NCBI GenBank assembly: GCA_030066015.1
Contig: JASJCL010000077.1
Span: 1 to 35,454 of the forward strand
DNA from: Desulfosarcinaceae bacterium
GTDB taxonomy: Bacteria > Desulfobacterota > Desulfobacteria > Desulfobacterales > Desulfosarcinaceae
Length of the DNA stretch: 35,454 nt
Reading direction: 5' to 3'
Positions within the stretch are counted from its first letter, which is position 1, and each line of letters starts with the position of its first letter. The notes beneath the pieces are model-generated. The model was not told where the DNA came from. It was given only the letters and a program-made list of their open reading frames with translations, and made no database searches. Of this stretch, positions 7,038-15,364 are shown piece by piece. The translations under genes were made by a program, and so were the position numbers.

Positions 7038-8030
7038 TCACCCGTGGGAGTGCGGGTGGTTCGGCGGATGCCCGTGGGCATGGTCGTGACCGTGGTCACC
7101 CGCATTGCCGTGATGATGGTGGTGGCCATGGCAGCCGGCCCCCGGGCAGGGCTTGCTCTCTTCGGCCGGAGGGGCTTCGGGCACCTCCTTGGCGGGGAGC
7201 TTCGCCGTCAAGGTGCCGGCAATTTCCACAAAGGCCTTGGCCGTCGGACTGTCCTGATGGAGATTGACCACCGGCACCCCCGAATCGGCCGCCTCGGAGA
7301 AGAGGGGATCGATGGGAATCGACCCCAAGAAGGGGATCTCCATCATTCGGGCCAGCTGCTGGCCCTTGTCCTTGCCGAACAGATAGACCGTGTCCCCGCA
7401 GTCGCGGCAGACATACATGCTCATGTTTTCGATGAGTCCCAGTACCTCAGCGCCGAGGGTCTGAGACGCGTTGATCGCCTTGGAGCACACCAGGGTCGAT
7501 ACCTCCTGAGGGGTGGTCACGATCACCACGCCGTCCAAATCGGGAATCGATTTCAGGATGGCGATCGGTTCATCGCCCGTGCCCGGTGGAAGATCGATCA
7601 ATAGAAAATCCAGTCCGCCCCACTTCGCTGCGGAGAGCAGTTGTCGGATGGTGCGGCTTTTGGTCTGTCCGCGCCACATAACGGGCGTCATGTCACCCGG
7701 CCAAAACAGGGCCACGGAGAGCGCTTTGATACCGGCGTCGGTCATCACCGGATCGAGCCAGAAAGCACCGTTGAGTTTGGCCTCCTTTTTGATACCCAGC
7801 ATTTTCGGCACGCTGGGGCCGTGCAGATCGGCATCGAACACCCCTACGCGATAGCCGGCGTTGTTCAAGGCGGTGGCCAGATTGACAGTGGCCGCGGTTT
7901 TGCCCACGCCGCCCTTGCCGGAAATGACGGCGATTTTATATTTAACGTATTGCAACGCCTCTGCGATGGCACCTTCCTCGACGAGTCTTTGCTTCTGTAG
8001 TGCTTGGAACTCCTGTTGACTCACTTCCAT
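7038..8030 (-). CDS. Mrp/NBP35-type P-loop ATPase with histidine-rich tail
   Basis: Proteins of this family (ApbC/Mrp/NBP35) carry and transfer Fe-S clusters or other metals using ATP. The start is ATG 8030 with GGAGGAAGC in front; 330 residues. Visible are the deviant Walker A SGKGGVGKT, FDADLHGPSVPKMLG, DLPPGTGDE, and VCRDCG, whose CxxC bridges a cluster between two subunits in the family. The last 30 or so residues follow PCPGAGC and hold 14 histidines among Gly, Asp and Pro. Such tails bind nickel or zinc in proteins such as HypB, SlyD and CooJ. With LarC, LarB and LarE in the same run, a nickel-handling role is plausible but inferred. Confidence 0.92.
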   Translation of the reverse strand: MEVSQQEFQALQKQRLVEEGAIAEALQYVKYKIAVISGKGGVGKTAATVNLATALNNAGYRVGVFDADLHGPSVPKMLGIKKEAKLNGAFWLDPVMTDAGIKALSVALFWPGDMTPVMWRGQTKSRTIRQLLSAAKWGGLDFLLIDLPPGTGDEPIAILKSIPDLDGVVIVTTPQEVSTLVCSKAINASQTLGAEVLGLIENMSMYVCRDCGDTVYLFGKDKGQQLARMMEIPFLGSIPIDPLFSEAADSGVPVVNLHQDSPTAKAFVEIAGTLTAKLPAKEVPEAPPAEESKPCPGAGCHGHHHHHGNAGDHGHDHAHGHPPNHPHSHG

Positions 8031-8056
8031 TGCTTCCTCCTCGAATGAAATCACCT

Positions 8057-8992
8057 CTAAGACAGCCGTTCGAGCGTCCCGTCGCGCTGGCCCAAATCCA
8101 TGGCCTCGGCCGCCCTCAGCACGTCAGGAAACTTCGCCGTAACGGCCTCTGCCAGGTCGGCGTCTGCTTGCTGCAGCACATGATAGGTCGCATGATCCAG
8201 GGCCACCGGATCCGACGCGGCCAGAAAACCCAAATTTTGGACCAGGGGGCTGTCGCTGTAGGGGAAGTATTCCGGTTGCGGGGTGACATCCCAGAGATAG
8301 TTGATGTAGAAAACCCGATTTTCGACGGCCTTGTTGACCCCTTGGAGGCACTCCAATGCGCGTCGTTGAAAGGTATGGACATCTTCAGCCTTTGGCCGAT
8401 ACCCATTGAAAGGGTAGGGGTTGAGTCCGTCCAGTACGCGGGTTCTGGCCCGGCCCACCAGGCAATCGAAGCCCCCGTTGAGCAGGGCGCCGCTCAATCC
8501 GAACAGCGGGTGCAGGGTGACGTGTGACAATACCCAAAGGGCATCGCTGCGGCAGACCGCGGTCCCCACTTCTACCCCGCCGAGTTCGGCATCGACGTCG
8601 TTACAGGCGAAGAGATCGCCTTCATCACCGCTGAAGCCGCCATTGATGACGAAATGGCCGCCCAGGGTTTCGTTGGAGTACCCCCTGGCGCTGGCCACCT
8701 GCATGTAGAGATTGCCCATCGATTTCTTCCAATAATCGACGAGTTTCAGGCCGTCGCAGACGATCGGCCGCGTCTTGGTCGCTGCATGGGCCGCTTCGGC
8801 CACTATCCGCAGCAAGCTGGGCCGTAAACCATATTCATACCCCTCTTCGGCCGTATTGATCTTCAGTGCCACGCGCATCCCTTCGGACAACTCCGCGACC
8901 GCTCCCGATGTATGGATCAACTGGTGGAGCTTGTGAGGGACCGAATTGTCGAAGGCCATGTGCTGGGCGTCTACCCAAATCACTCGACTCAT
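8057..8992 (-). CDS. DUF362 family protein, short form
   Basis: 311 residues starting MSRVIWVDAQ at ATG 8992 (GAAAGGC upstream). The family is known mostly from sequence, and many members carry Fe-S domains. This one shows the family pattern RVALKINTAEEG near the start, a helical region, and LHPLFGLSGALLNGGFDC (about 160-177), which matches the usual segment with GALKN. Here the Lys is replaced by Leu (L171). It ends after a D-x-V-A-L-D-H segment typical of the family C-terminus. There are no ferredoxin cysteine motifs, unlike its large neighbour. Function is unknown; it lies between the large DUF362 gene and the Mrp-type gene, with 26 bp to the latter. Confidence 0.87.
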   Translation of the reverse strand: MSRVIWVDAQHMAFDNSVPHKLHQLIHTSGAVAELSEGMRVALKINTAEEGYEYGLRPSLLRIVAEAAHAATKTRPIVCDGLKLVDYWKKSMGNLYMQVASARGYSNETLGGHFVINGGFSGDEGDLFACNDVDAELGGVEVGTAVCRSDALWVLSHVTLHPLFGLSGALLNGGFDCLVGRARTRVLDGLNPYPFNGYRPKAEDVHTFQRRALECLQGVNKAVENRVFYINYLWDVTPQPEYFPYSDSPLVQNLGFLAASDPVALDHATYHVLQQADADLAEAVTAKFPDVLRAAEAMDLGQRDGTLERLS

Positions 8993-9035
8993 GCCGCTTG
9001 CCTTTCTAAAGCGTGCTGTTGGCAAAGACTTGAAA

Positions 9036-9061
9036 ATGGGAGGGTGCAGGGACCCTCCCAT
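9036..9061 (-). terminator. Terminator-like hairpin between the two DUF362 genes
   Basis: A perfect 10-bp stem (ATGGGAGGGT / ACCCTCCCAT) with a 6-nt loop starts 16 bp after the stop of the large DUF362 gene. On the minus strand it is followed by a short T-run (TTTTCAAG, first T in the stem). This looks like a weak intrinsic terminator or attenuator that lets part of the transcription continue into the rest of the run and makes the large DUF362 protein more abundant than the rest. Confidence 0.65.
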
Positions 9062-9077
9062 ATGATAGAGGTTGTCG

Positions 9078-10592
9078 TTAAGCGTCGAGGGTCTCGCCGT
9101 CGAATGGATCGTACTTCTTCCATTCGTTCCAGACCCACTCCTTGTCATAGTCCACCCGTTTGAAGGGCATGACCTCAGTGGCCAGGTCATGTTTTTGGAA
9201 CACGTCTCGCAGGCGAACCGTGGTGGGTCTGTGGTTCGCGATGCCGCCCTTGCGAATCTGCCATTTCTGGGCGTTTTCGGGACTCAGCACCGGTTCCCAG
9301 GTGTTGAGGGTGTATTCCCGCGTACCAAGGCCGATTTTCTCTCCAGCCGCTTGGGTGATGCGCGGACTGAAGCCGTTGACGATGCGGAACTTGTCATCTC
9401 CCGGCTTGCCGCCCTTTTCGTCAAGGACCGAACCCGGGCTGACCGGGGCCTTGTCGATGGCATCCAGGGTGGCTTCTTCGACGGCGAGGAGATCCTTGCC
9501 GGCGAACAGCCCCACATCCGGGCAAACCGCTAAGCCGGCCCAGGGGAAGCAATCGCACTCCGGAACGACATCGATGGCGTGGTTGATGTACCCCACCTTG
9601 CCCCGATCGAAGCATTTCAGAGCCCCTAATGCGGCATCTGCATGCGCGATCATGGCGTTGGGGAAGTACATGTCCTCAAACCCGATCCCCGTCATACCGG
9701 ACCACATGCAAGTCACCTGGCAGGAGTAGCACAGACGGCACTTCTCCGGATTCCAGACCTTGCCGTGCTCCATGACTTTGTGGGCGTCGCGCGGGCAGGA
9801 ATCATCGCACATCTCGTGCCAGATGCAGGCCTTACCCGGGCATTTGTCGAAGAACTTGGGCCAACCGATGGCATCATGGGGATCTCCCCAGTGCGCCAGG
9901 TGGGTGATGTACTTGCCACGCTTGGATTGACAGCCAATCCCCAACTGTTTGAGGATTCCGCCATACATGGTGATGGCATGTCCACGGGAATGCGCCAGGA
10001 CGATCATGGCGTCCGCTTCGGCGATGGCACGTCCGATGTACGTTTCCTTGAGGATGTTGCCTTCGGGGATCTCGACCCGATAGTCGTCCTCACCGGAGTA
10101 CCCATCGGCGATCAGCACCGGACATCCGAAGGTTGCGTCGGTGTAACCATGGCGAATTGCGCCTTCCATCTGGTATTGCGAAATCGCCATGCTGTTGTAG
10201 GTGTGGTAAGAGAGCGTGGTGTCGTTGACGACATAGGGATTGCCACCACAAGCTCTCACCTCCTCAACGATCGCCGCAATGTATTCGGGCCTCAGAATGG
10301 CGGTGCGGTTCCATTCGCCATAGTGGATCTTGATGGCCACCTCATCGCCTTTTTCAAAGCACTCATTGAGCTTCGCTTCGTAGAAGAGGTCCTTGGACTT
10401 GCAAATCATCGACTCAACCCAGTTGGTTGAGTTGGCTTCCGAGAACCACACCGGAGCGGGACCTTTTTCGGTGAAAGGGCCCCATTTCTTTTTGGTGGGG
10501 TTCCAGCTCGTAGACTGATACGTGTCACGTCCCCCAACCACGGGACCCTTCATCTCGTTCCACTTGGTGGGATCGTACTTGTACTCAACCAT
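9078..10592 (-). CDS. DUF362 family protein with Fe-S domain, large form
   Basis: First gene after the sigma-54 promoter; 504 residues, ATG 10592 with AAGGAGG upstream. The N-terminal half has the DUF362 features VAIKIHYGEWN (about 85-95) and SRGHAITMYGGILKQLGIGC (202-221), with the conserved Lys at 215. A central cysteine-rich part (KCPGKACIWHEMCDDSCP and then EKCRLCYSCQVTC) can bind two Fe-S clusters. The C-terminal 150 residues contain no motif I know. There is no signal peptide, so it is probably cytoplasmic. The family has no settled function. Its promoter-proximal place and the following hairpin suggest high expression. It could be an enzyme that needs the pincer cofactor or mycofactocin made by the downstream genes; this is speculation. 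Confidence 0.88.
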   Translation of the reverse strand: MVEYKYDPTKWNEMKGPVVGGRDTYQSTSWNPTKKKWGPFTEKGPAPVWFSEANSTNWVESMICKSKDLFYEAKLNECFEKGDEVAIKIHYGEWNRTAILRPEYIAAIVEEVRACGGNPYVVNDTTLSYHTYNSMAISQYQMEGAIRHGYTDATFGCPVLIADGYSGEDDYRVEIPEGNILKETYIGRAIAEADAMIVLAHSRGHAITMYGGILKQLGIGCQSKRGKYITHLAHWGDPHDAIGWPKFFDKCPGKACIWHEMCDDSCPRDAHKVMEHGKVWNPEKCRLCYSCQVTCMWSGMTGIGFEDMYFPNAMIAHADAALGALKCFDRGKVGYINHAIDVVPECDCFPWAGLAVCPDVGLFAGKDLLAVEEATLDAIDKAPVSPGSVLDEKGGKPGDDKFRIVNGFSPRITQAAGEKIGLGTREYTLNTWEPVLSPENAQKWQIRKGGIANHRPTTVRLRDVFQKHDLATEVMPFKRVDYDKEWVWNEWKKYDPFDGETLDA

Positions 10593-10693
10593 GTAGCTTT
10601 TACCTCCTTGTCGATGGAGACGTTAACGAAAGACGCGACATCTCTCCGATCGCTCGAATAAAAACGCCACGCACCGCGGTGGGTCGACGCGAT

Positions 10694-10704
10694 TCACCTC
10701 CTTT
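10694..10704 (-). other. Orphan Shine-Dalgarno in the leader of the large DUF362 gene
   Basis: The minus strand reads AAAGGAGGTGA, fully complementary to the 16S rRNA 3' end, about 100 nt upstream of the gene's own AAGGAGG. No ATG, GTG or TTG stands at a usable distance. A GTG about 20 bases on opens a 24-codon frame that ends in the TAA overlapping the gene's real ribosome site. It may be a standby ribosome site or the remains of a leader peptide. Confidence 0.4.
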
Positions 10705-10751
10705 CTTCGCTCATCATTAGAAAGACGTCGCTATCCGCATTCCACCTCACT

Positions 10752-10770
10752 GAGCAAGGAACGTACCGGT
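10752..10770 (-). promoter_or_regulatory. Sigma-54 promoter of the DUF362-mft-lar run
   Basis: On the minus strand the sequence is CCGGTACGTTCCTTGCT. The GG (10767-10766) and GC (10755-10754) are separated by exactly 10 bases, and TTGCT is a perfect -12 element; the -24 element differs from TGGCACG at two positions. Transcription would begin near 10742. A sigma-54 activator gene lies immediately upstream. Confidence 0.75.
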
Positions 10771-11109
10771 CTCTTGGGGATTGTCGGGATTGGACCGGGA
10801 ACCTGATGTTGATCGATAAAATTTCATGAAAAAACGATAAGATATGGGTCGAATTGCCGGCACCTGATCCGGCGGGGGCCAGGGGGAGAAAGGCGCTGCC
10901 GCCCCCCCTTGATTGGCGGGTGCCGGGCGGTCACGGTCGGTGGGGATTGCGCTTAACTAATTGGTATCAAATAGAATAATTGAGGTCTGTCCCTATTGGG
11001 GCCACCTGGGGCACCCGTTGGGGTCAAATGGGACACCCGTGGGGGGGCGCTGTGCGGCACGCCGGCATCCCATCGCCATCGGGCGCGATCAGCGGGGCGC
11101 AGCGCGGGA

Positions 11110-12447
11110 TCAGGAGAAGATTTTATACTTTTGGATCTTTTTGTAGAGTGTTTTGCGGTTAATGCCCAGCAGCTCCGCCGCTTTGGATTGATTGCCGGCG
11201 GTCTCGGCGAGAACGGCGATGATATGGTTCTTCTCCATCTCCTCGAGCGTTTTGGGTTTGCGGCCGGACAGCTTGCGGTTGGCGGTGACGTGACGCGGCA
11301 GGTCGCAGGCGGAGATCACGTCGGTGTCTCCGAAGATCAGCGCTTTGGTGATGACCGATCGCAGCTCGCGGATGTTCCCCGGCCAGTCGTATTGGCACAG
11401 GATCTCCATGGCTTCGCCGGAGATATCCCTGTCGGCCCCGCCGTCGCTGTAAACCTCCACCATCTTGGCGGCGAGGACGGGAATATCGTCGCGCCGGCGC
11501 CGCAATGGCGGGATGGTGATGGAAAAGACATCCATTCGGTAGAGCAGGTCCTGACGCAGTTGACCCTTCTGTACCGCGTCGTAGAGGTCGACGTTGGTGG
11601 CCAGGATCAGGCGCGTGTCGACCTGATTCTCCTTGGTCTCGCCGACCCGTCGAAATCGACCGGTTTCGATGAAGCGCAAGAACTTCTTCTGCAGATTGAG
11701 ATCGATGTTCCCGATCTCATCCAAAAACAGGGTGCCGTGGTGGCTCAACTCCACCAGGCCGAGTTTTCTTTCGCCGGCTCCGGAGAAGGCCCCTTTGCGG
11801 TGGCCGTAAAGTTCGCTCTCGGCCAGATTCTGATTGAGCAGGCCGCAATCCAGCACCACGAAGGCTTCCTGGTGGCGCGCGCTGCGCTGATGGATATGGC
11901 TGGCCAACACATCCTTGCCCACACCGGTCTCACCCTGGATCAGGACACTGACGTTTTTAGGGGCCACCCGTTCGACGGCCGCGTACACCTCCGCCATGGC
12001 CGGACTGGGGCACCGCACGACGTTGCTCTGCGTGCGGCAGATGGCGCCGGCTTTGTGGGCCGGCCCCGCATCGCACCGCTTGCGGTCCGCGACGGTCTGT
12101 TTGGTAAGGGTGAGCAGTTCGTCCAGCTTAAACGGTTTGGTGACATAGTCCCGCGCCCCAAGCTTCATCGATGTGACGGCGGAAGCGATGTCGCCGTGGC
12201 CCGTAATCATGATGATGTCGGTGGCCGAAGACTTCTGCTTGAGACGCTTGAGGGCCTCGATGCCGTCCATTTCGGGGAGTTTGATATCCAAAAAGACCAC
12301 ATCGAAATGGTCCTCCTCGAAGCGGCGCAATCCCGTCTCGGCGCTGCCCGCCGTGGTCACCGCAAATCCCTCGATGCTGAATTCGCTTTCGATGAGGTGG
12401 CGGATGTGCTTCTCGTCGTCGATGGCCAGTATCTTACCGATCGCCAT
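11110..12447 (-). CDS. Sigma-54-dependent response regulator, NtrC type
   Basis: 445 residues with three parts: a receiver (D54 in FLDIKLPEM is the phosphorylation site, K104 in YVTKPF), an AAA+ sigma-54 activation domain with GETGVGKD (172-179), and a Fis-type HTH at the end (NQSKAAELLGINRKTLYKKI). The sigma-54 contact loop reads GAFSGA (219-224) rather than GAFTGA, a mild change. It pairs with the kinase encoded 41 bp upstream and faces two sigma-54 promoters in this window, at 10754-10767 and 15365-15380, its likely targets. The ATG at 12447 is the only start giving a complete receiver domain. Confidence 0.95.
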   Translation of the reverse strand: MAIGKILAIDDEKHIRHLIESEFSIEGFAVTTAGSAETGLRRFEEDHFDVVFLDIKLPEMDGIEALKRLKQKSSATDIIMITGHGDIASAVTSMKLGARDYVTKPFKLDELLTLTKQTVADRKRCDAGPAHKAGAICRTQSNVVRCPSPAMAEVYAAVERVAPKNVSVLIQGETGVGKDVLASHIHQRSARHQEAFVVLDCGLLNQNLAESELYGHRKGAFSGAGERKLGLVELSHHGTLFLDEIGNIDLNLQKKFLRFIETGRFRRVGETKENQVDTRLILATNVDLYDAVQKGQLRQDLLYRMDVFSITIPPLRRRRDDIPVLAAKMVEVYSDGGADRDISGEAMEILCQYDWPGNIRELRSVITKALIFGDTDVISACDLPRHVTANRKLSGRKPKTLEEMEKNHIIAVLAETAGNQSKAAELLGINRKTLYKKIQKYKIFS

Positions 12448-12488
12448 AGCGCGTCAGTTCCCCGGCGGTAATGTCGTGCATGCCCGCC

Positions 12489-13691
12489 TCACGTCAGCGC
12501 CACCGGAAACCGCAGCACCAGCAGGGGGCTCCCATCGCTGGTCGCCAGACGGTTGAGGGTCCCCTGATGCTGAGAAAGGATATGGTAGCAGATCGACAGA
12601 TCCACATGGGACTGCCCGTTGACCTCGGCGCCGTTGATGAGGGGGTAGGCCGTGCAGCCGGACAATTCCTCGAACAAAGTGCCCGTGGGATCCGACAGGC
12701 TGATATCGATGCGATCGCCATCGTTGCGGGCCACGATGTCGATCGCGCCGCCCGCCGCGAGGGCGTTGAAGGAGAGCTTGAACAGGTTGAGAAAGAGGTG
12801 CTTCAACTGGCCGCTCCTGCCCGCGATTCGGTTGAATCCGGCCGAGAGGTGGTTGCTGTAGTTGATGCGGATGCGATTGTCTTTGGCATGCTGCCGGATC
12901 AGTGAGATGGTCGCTGCGATGATATGGTCGATATCCACCGGCTCGACGACATCGGATTGACCGCTACTGAACTCCCTGAGATTCTGGATGATATCCTTGC
13001 AGCGGTAGGCTTCACTGTTGATGATCTGAAGATACTCCTTCATGGATGCGATCGCCTTGTCGTCCAGGACGCACGGCGTGGCCCGCATGCGCTTGAGCAA
13101 TCCCTCAGAGAAGCCGGCGATGGAGGTGAGCGGATTGTTGATCTCATGGGCCAAACTGCTGGCCAGGAATCCCACCGACACCATGCGGTCACTCTGCATC
13201 AATTTGAACTCGTACTCTTTGCGGCGGGTGATATCGCGCATGATCAGGATGGTCTCGGCCAGCTTGCCGTAAGCATCCGCGATGGGGGAGGTGGTCCACT
13301 CGAAACAGCGGCCCATGAGACGGCCCTTTTTGAAGAGGTGATCGCCGCTGAGACGCTCTCCGGTGCTGAGTGTCTCCAGAACGGGGCAGCGGGGGCACTG
13401 CTCCGCACGCTGGTAGAAAAGCTGATGACACTTCATGCCCGGCTCGGAGATATCGGGGAACCATCTCTTCTGTACCAGGTTGGCAAAAACGATGTTGAGG
13501 TCCTTGTCCAGTATGGTGACCCCGTCGCTCATGCTGTTGAAGATCGCCTCCAGCCGGTTGTGGCGTTTGGCCAGCTGCAGATTCAGCTTCTCGAGCTCCT
13601 TGATCTTGGAACGAACCTCTTTGAAATAGCCGATTTTCGAATGGCGCAAGCCCTTGAAATCAGGGGCAGCGCTTTTTTTGGCGTCGTTCAT
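12489..13691 (-). CDS. PAS-domain histidine kinase with degenerate ATPase domain
   Basis: 400 residues, no membrane segment, so a cytoplasmic sensor. An N-terminal coiled-coil (about 20-48) leads into a PAS domain (about 45-155) containing C88, C99 and C102 in the pattern CHQLFYQRAEQCPRCPV, which could bind a metal or sense redox state. The HisKA box has H182 in LAHEINNPL. The ATPase domain keeps an N-box-like segment (LNLFKLSFNALAAGG), but the glycine boxes are poor: DPTGTLFEE stands where DTGxGI is expected and NGQSHVDLS where GTGLGL is expected. It may bind ATP weakly or act mainly as a phosphatase. The gene lies between the alcohol dehydrogenase (17 bp) and the regulator (41 bp). Confidence 0.9.
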   Translation of the reverse strand: MNDAKKSAAPDFKGLRHSKIGYFKEVRSKIKELEKLNLQLAKRHNRLEAIFNSMSDGVTILDKDLNIVFANLVQKRWFPDISEPGMKCHQLFYQRAEQCPRCPVLETLSTGERLSGDHLFKKGRLMGRCFEWTTSPIADAYGKLAETILIMRDITRRKEYEFKLMQSDRMVSVGFLASSLAHEINNPLTSIAGFSEGLLKRMRATPCVLDDKAIASMKEYLQIINSEAYRCKDIIQNLREFSSGQSDVVEPVDIDHIIAATISLIRQHAKDNRIRINYSNHLSAGFNRIAGRSGQLKHLFLNLFKLSFNALAAGGAIDIVARNDGDRIDISLSDPTGTLFEELSGCTAYPLINGAEVNGQSHVDLSICYHILSQHQGTLNRLATSDGSPLLVLRFPVALT

Positions 13692-13708
13692 GGGAATCGC
13701 TGTCCTGC

Positions 13709-14872
13709 CTACCAGACCTCATGATACATGGCTTCGATATCGCTGGTGGCATAGATGCACGGGTTGGTGAGCATGCAGAGGTCCTCCTGGGCCATCTGCG
13801 CCATCGCGGGAATATCCTCACGGGAAACCCCCAGCTCCGAGAGTCGTTTGGGCAGTCCCAGGGCGTTGATCAGCGCCTCGATGCGTTCGGGCACGTGCGC
13901 AGCCGCTTCGGATGGATGCATGCCCCGCGTCTCGACACCCAAGGCCCGGGCCATGCGGGCGAACTTGTCTTCGGCGTGGCTCAGATTTTGTCGCACCACC
14001 ACCGGCAGCATAACCGAATTCACCAGCCCGTGATGCAGGTCGTACAAACCGCCCAAGGGATGCGCGAGGGCATGCACCGCGCCCAGGATGGCGTTGGAGA
14101 AGGCGATGCCCGCTTCCAGGCAGGCCACCGCCATCCCCTCCAATGCCGGCAGATGTTTGTTTTCCACCGCCATGATCAGGTGTTCGTTGACCAATTCGAT
14201 GGCGTGCACGGCGTGCGGATCGGTCATCGGCCAGGAGAGCGAAGAGACATAGGCCTCGATGGCGTGGGTCAGGGTGTCCATGCCAGTGGCGGCGATCAGC
14301 TCCCGCGGCTTGGTTTGCAGCACGATGGGATCGATAATGGAGATGTCGGCCATGATGGCGCGGCTTAAAATGCACTGCTTCATCTTCTTCTGGCTGTCCA
14401 GTACCACGGCGAATTGACTGACATCCGCCCCGGTGCCCGCCGTGGTGGGCACGCACACCAGCGGCGGAATCGGATGGGAGACCAGATTGCAGCCGACATA
14501 TTCCTTGATGGAGCCATAGTTGGTGGCCATGACGGCGATCCCCTTGGCCGTGTCGATGGGGCTCCCGCCGCCCACCGCAACGATCACATCGCAGCCCGTC
14601 TTGGCATAGTGCTGGGCCCCCTGTTCAATCTGAAAATCGCGGGGATTGCTGACGACGTTATCGTAAACCACACAATGCAGCCCCTCCTGCTTGAGGTGCT
14701 TCAGGGCCTGATCCACCCATCCGGCCGCGATAATGCCGGGATCGGTGACCAGGAAAATCTTCTCCCCCCCGACCCGCTCGGCGCAGTGGCCGAGGCCGGA
14801 TAGGGCGCCCCGCCCGTAGATGATTTCCGGAATGTCGAATTTCAGTAGAGCGTCATCATCACAATTCATCAT
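13709..14872 (-). CDS. Iron-containing alcohol dehydrogenase (family III)
   Basis: 387 residues with normal family length. The NAD-binding GGGSPIDTAKG and the metal site D-x3-H in GMDTLTHAIEAY plus two histidines in VHALAHPLGGLYDLHHGL are all present. The N-terminus FDIPEIIYGRGAL is typical. Some family members are mycofactocin-dependent (for example nitrosodimethylaniline-dependent methanol dehydrogenase), so the enzyme may be part of the same alcohol-oxidising system; the sequence alone does not decide this. It is the first gene of a three-gene unit with the two-component system, which suggests that the signal sensed is linked to its substrate. Two ATG codons in tandem (14872 and 14869) can start it. 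Confidence 0.93.
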   Translation of the reverse strand: MMNCDDDALLKFDIPEIIYGRGALSGLGHCAERVGGEKIFLVTDPGIIAAGWVDQALKHLKQEGLHCVVYDNVVSNPRDFQIEQGAQHYAKTGCDVIVAVGGGSPIDTAKGIAVMATNYGSIKEYVGCNLVSHPIPPLVCVPTTAGTGADVSQFAVVLDSQKKMKQCILSRAIMADISIIDPIVLQTKPRELIAATGMDTLTHAIEAYVSSLSWPMTDPHAVHAIELVNEHLIMAVENKHLPALEGMAVACLEAGIAFSNAILGAVHALAHPLGGLYDLHHGLVNSVMLPVVVRQNLSHAEDKFARMARALGVETRGMHPSEAAAHVPERIEALINALGLPKRLSELGVSREDIPAMAQMAQEDLCMLTNPCIYATSDIEAMYHEVW

Positions 14873-14932
14873 GTTTGATCCTGGCTTGCCACTTAATTGA
14901 AGAAATCATGGGTTGACCGGTGGATGAAGAGG

Positions 14933-14975
14933 TGGACAAAACGTTCTGATCTGTTCGGGTACCCGTTTTTGTCCA
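14933..14975. promoter_or_regulatory. Inverted repeat TGGACAAAACG / CGTTTTTGTCCA
   Basis: Two arms of 11-12 bp, with one unmatched base, separated by 20 bp and located 60-100 bp upstream of the alcohol dehydrogenase start. The TGTCC / GGACA core is shared with the repeat at 15167-15187, so the same regulator could bind both. It could alternatively be an RNA hairpin in the dehydrogenase leader. Confidence 0.45.
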
Positions 14976-15166
14976 TCGAGGAAGGCACAACAGATCGTTG
15001 AACCGCACGGTTACGGTGATACATGAGGATTGTTACTGGGAATCAATAACTGAAAGCGCTTCAGTGTGTCAAGGCTTATGCCGCGTTGATATCGGGTGAT
15101 TCGATAGAATCAACGGATGACCAGTGAAAACGACGACCGTTAAATTCCCCGAATAAGGTGGGGTTT

Positions 15167-15187
15167 GATGTCCCACTTTTGGACATC
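15167..15187. promoter_or_regulatory. Enhancer-like inverted repeat GATGTCC-N7-GGACATC
   Basis: Perfect 7-bp arms around a 7-bp centre, about 180 bp upstream of the sigma-54 promoter at 15365-15380. This is the usual distance and form of an upstream activator site for an NtrC-type regulator; the nearest candidate is the one encoded at 11110-12447. Confidence 0.6.
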
Positions 15188-15364
15188 TTCCTGTTGGCCC
15201 ATCGAAAATCATCCCGACGCCAGCGCCAAATGAGGGTCACCTCAGCAATCTGTAGTTTTCAACGCCGCTGTTGGCTAACTCCAATAGTACATTGAAGTTT
15301 TTGAATACGCTCAGCCTACTTGTCCAGCCCTTTTATTTTCCAATCAGATCCCTATCCCCATCCG

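Larger units (their letters stand above)
10593..11109. other. 517-bp non-coding region upstream of the large DUF362 gene
   Basis: No credible gene. It holds the sigma-54 promoter (10754-10767), a roughly 150-nt leader that includes an unpaired full Shine-Dalgarno, an AT-rich stretch (about 10808-10850) where IHF might bend the DNA, and a pair of half-sites TGTCCC (10988-10993) and GGGACA (11030-11035) about 220-270 bp upstream of the promoter. GC-rich low-complexity sequence (10870-10930 and 10995-11050) separates it from the regulator gene. Confidence 0.6.

Noticed and set aside
15044-15072. Sigma-70-like promoter (TTGACA on the minus strand) for the alcohol dehydrogenase
   Set aside because: The -35 is perfect, but no -10 better than 3 of 6 at proper spacing; not enough to report as a feature.
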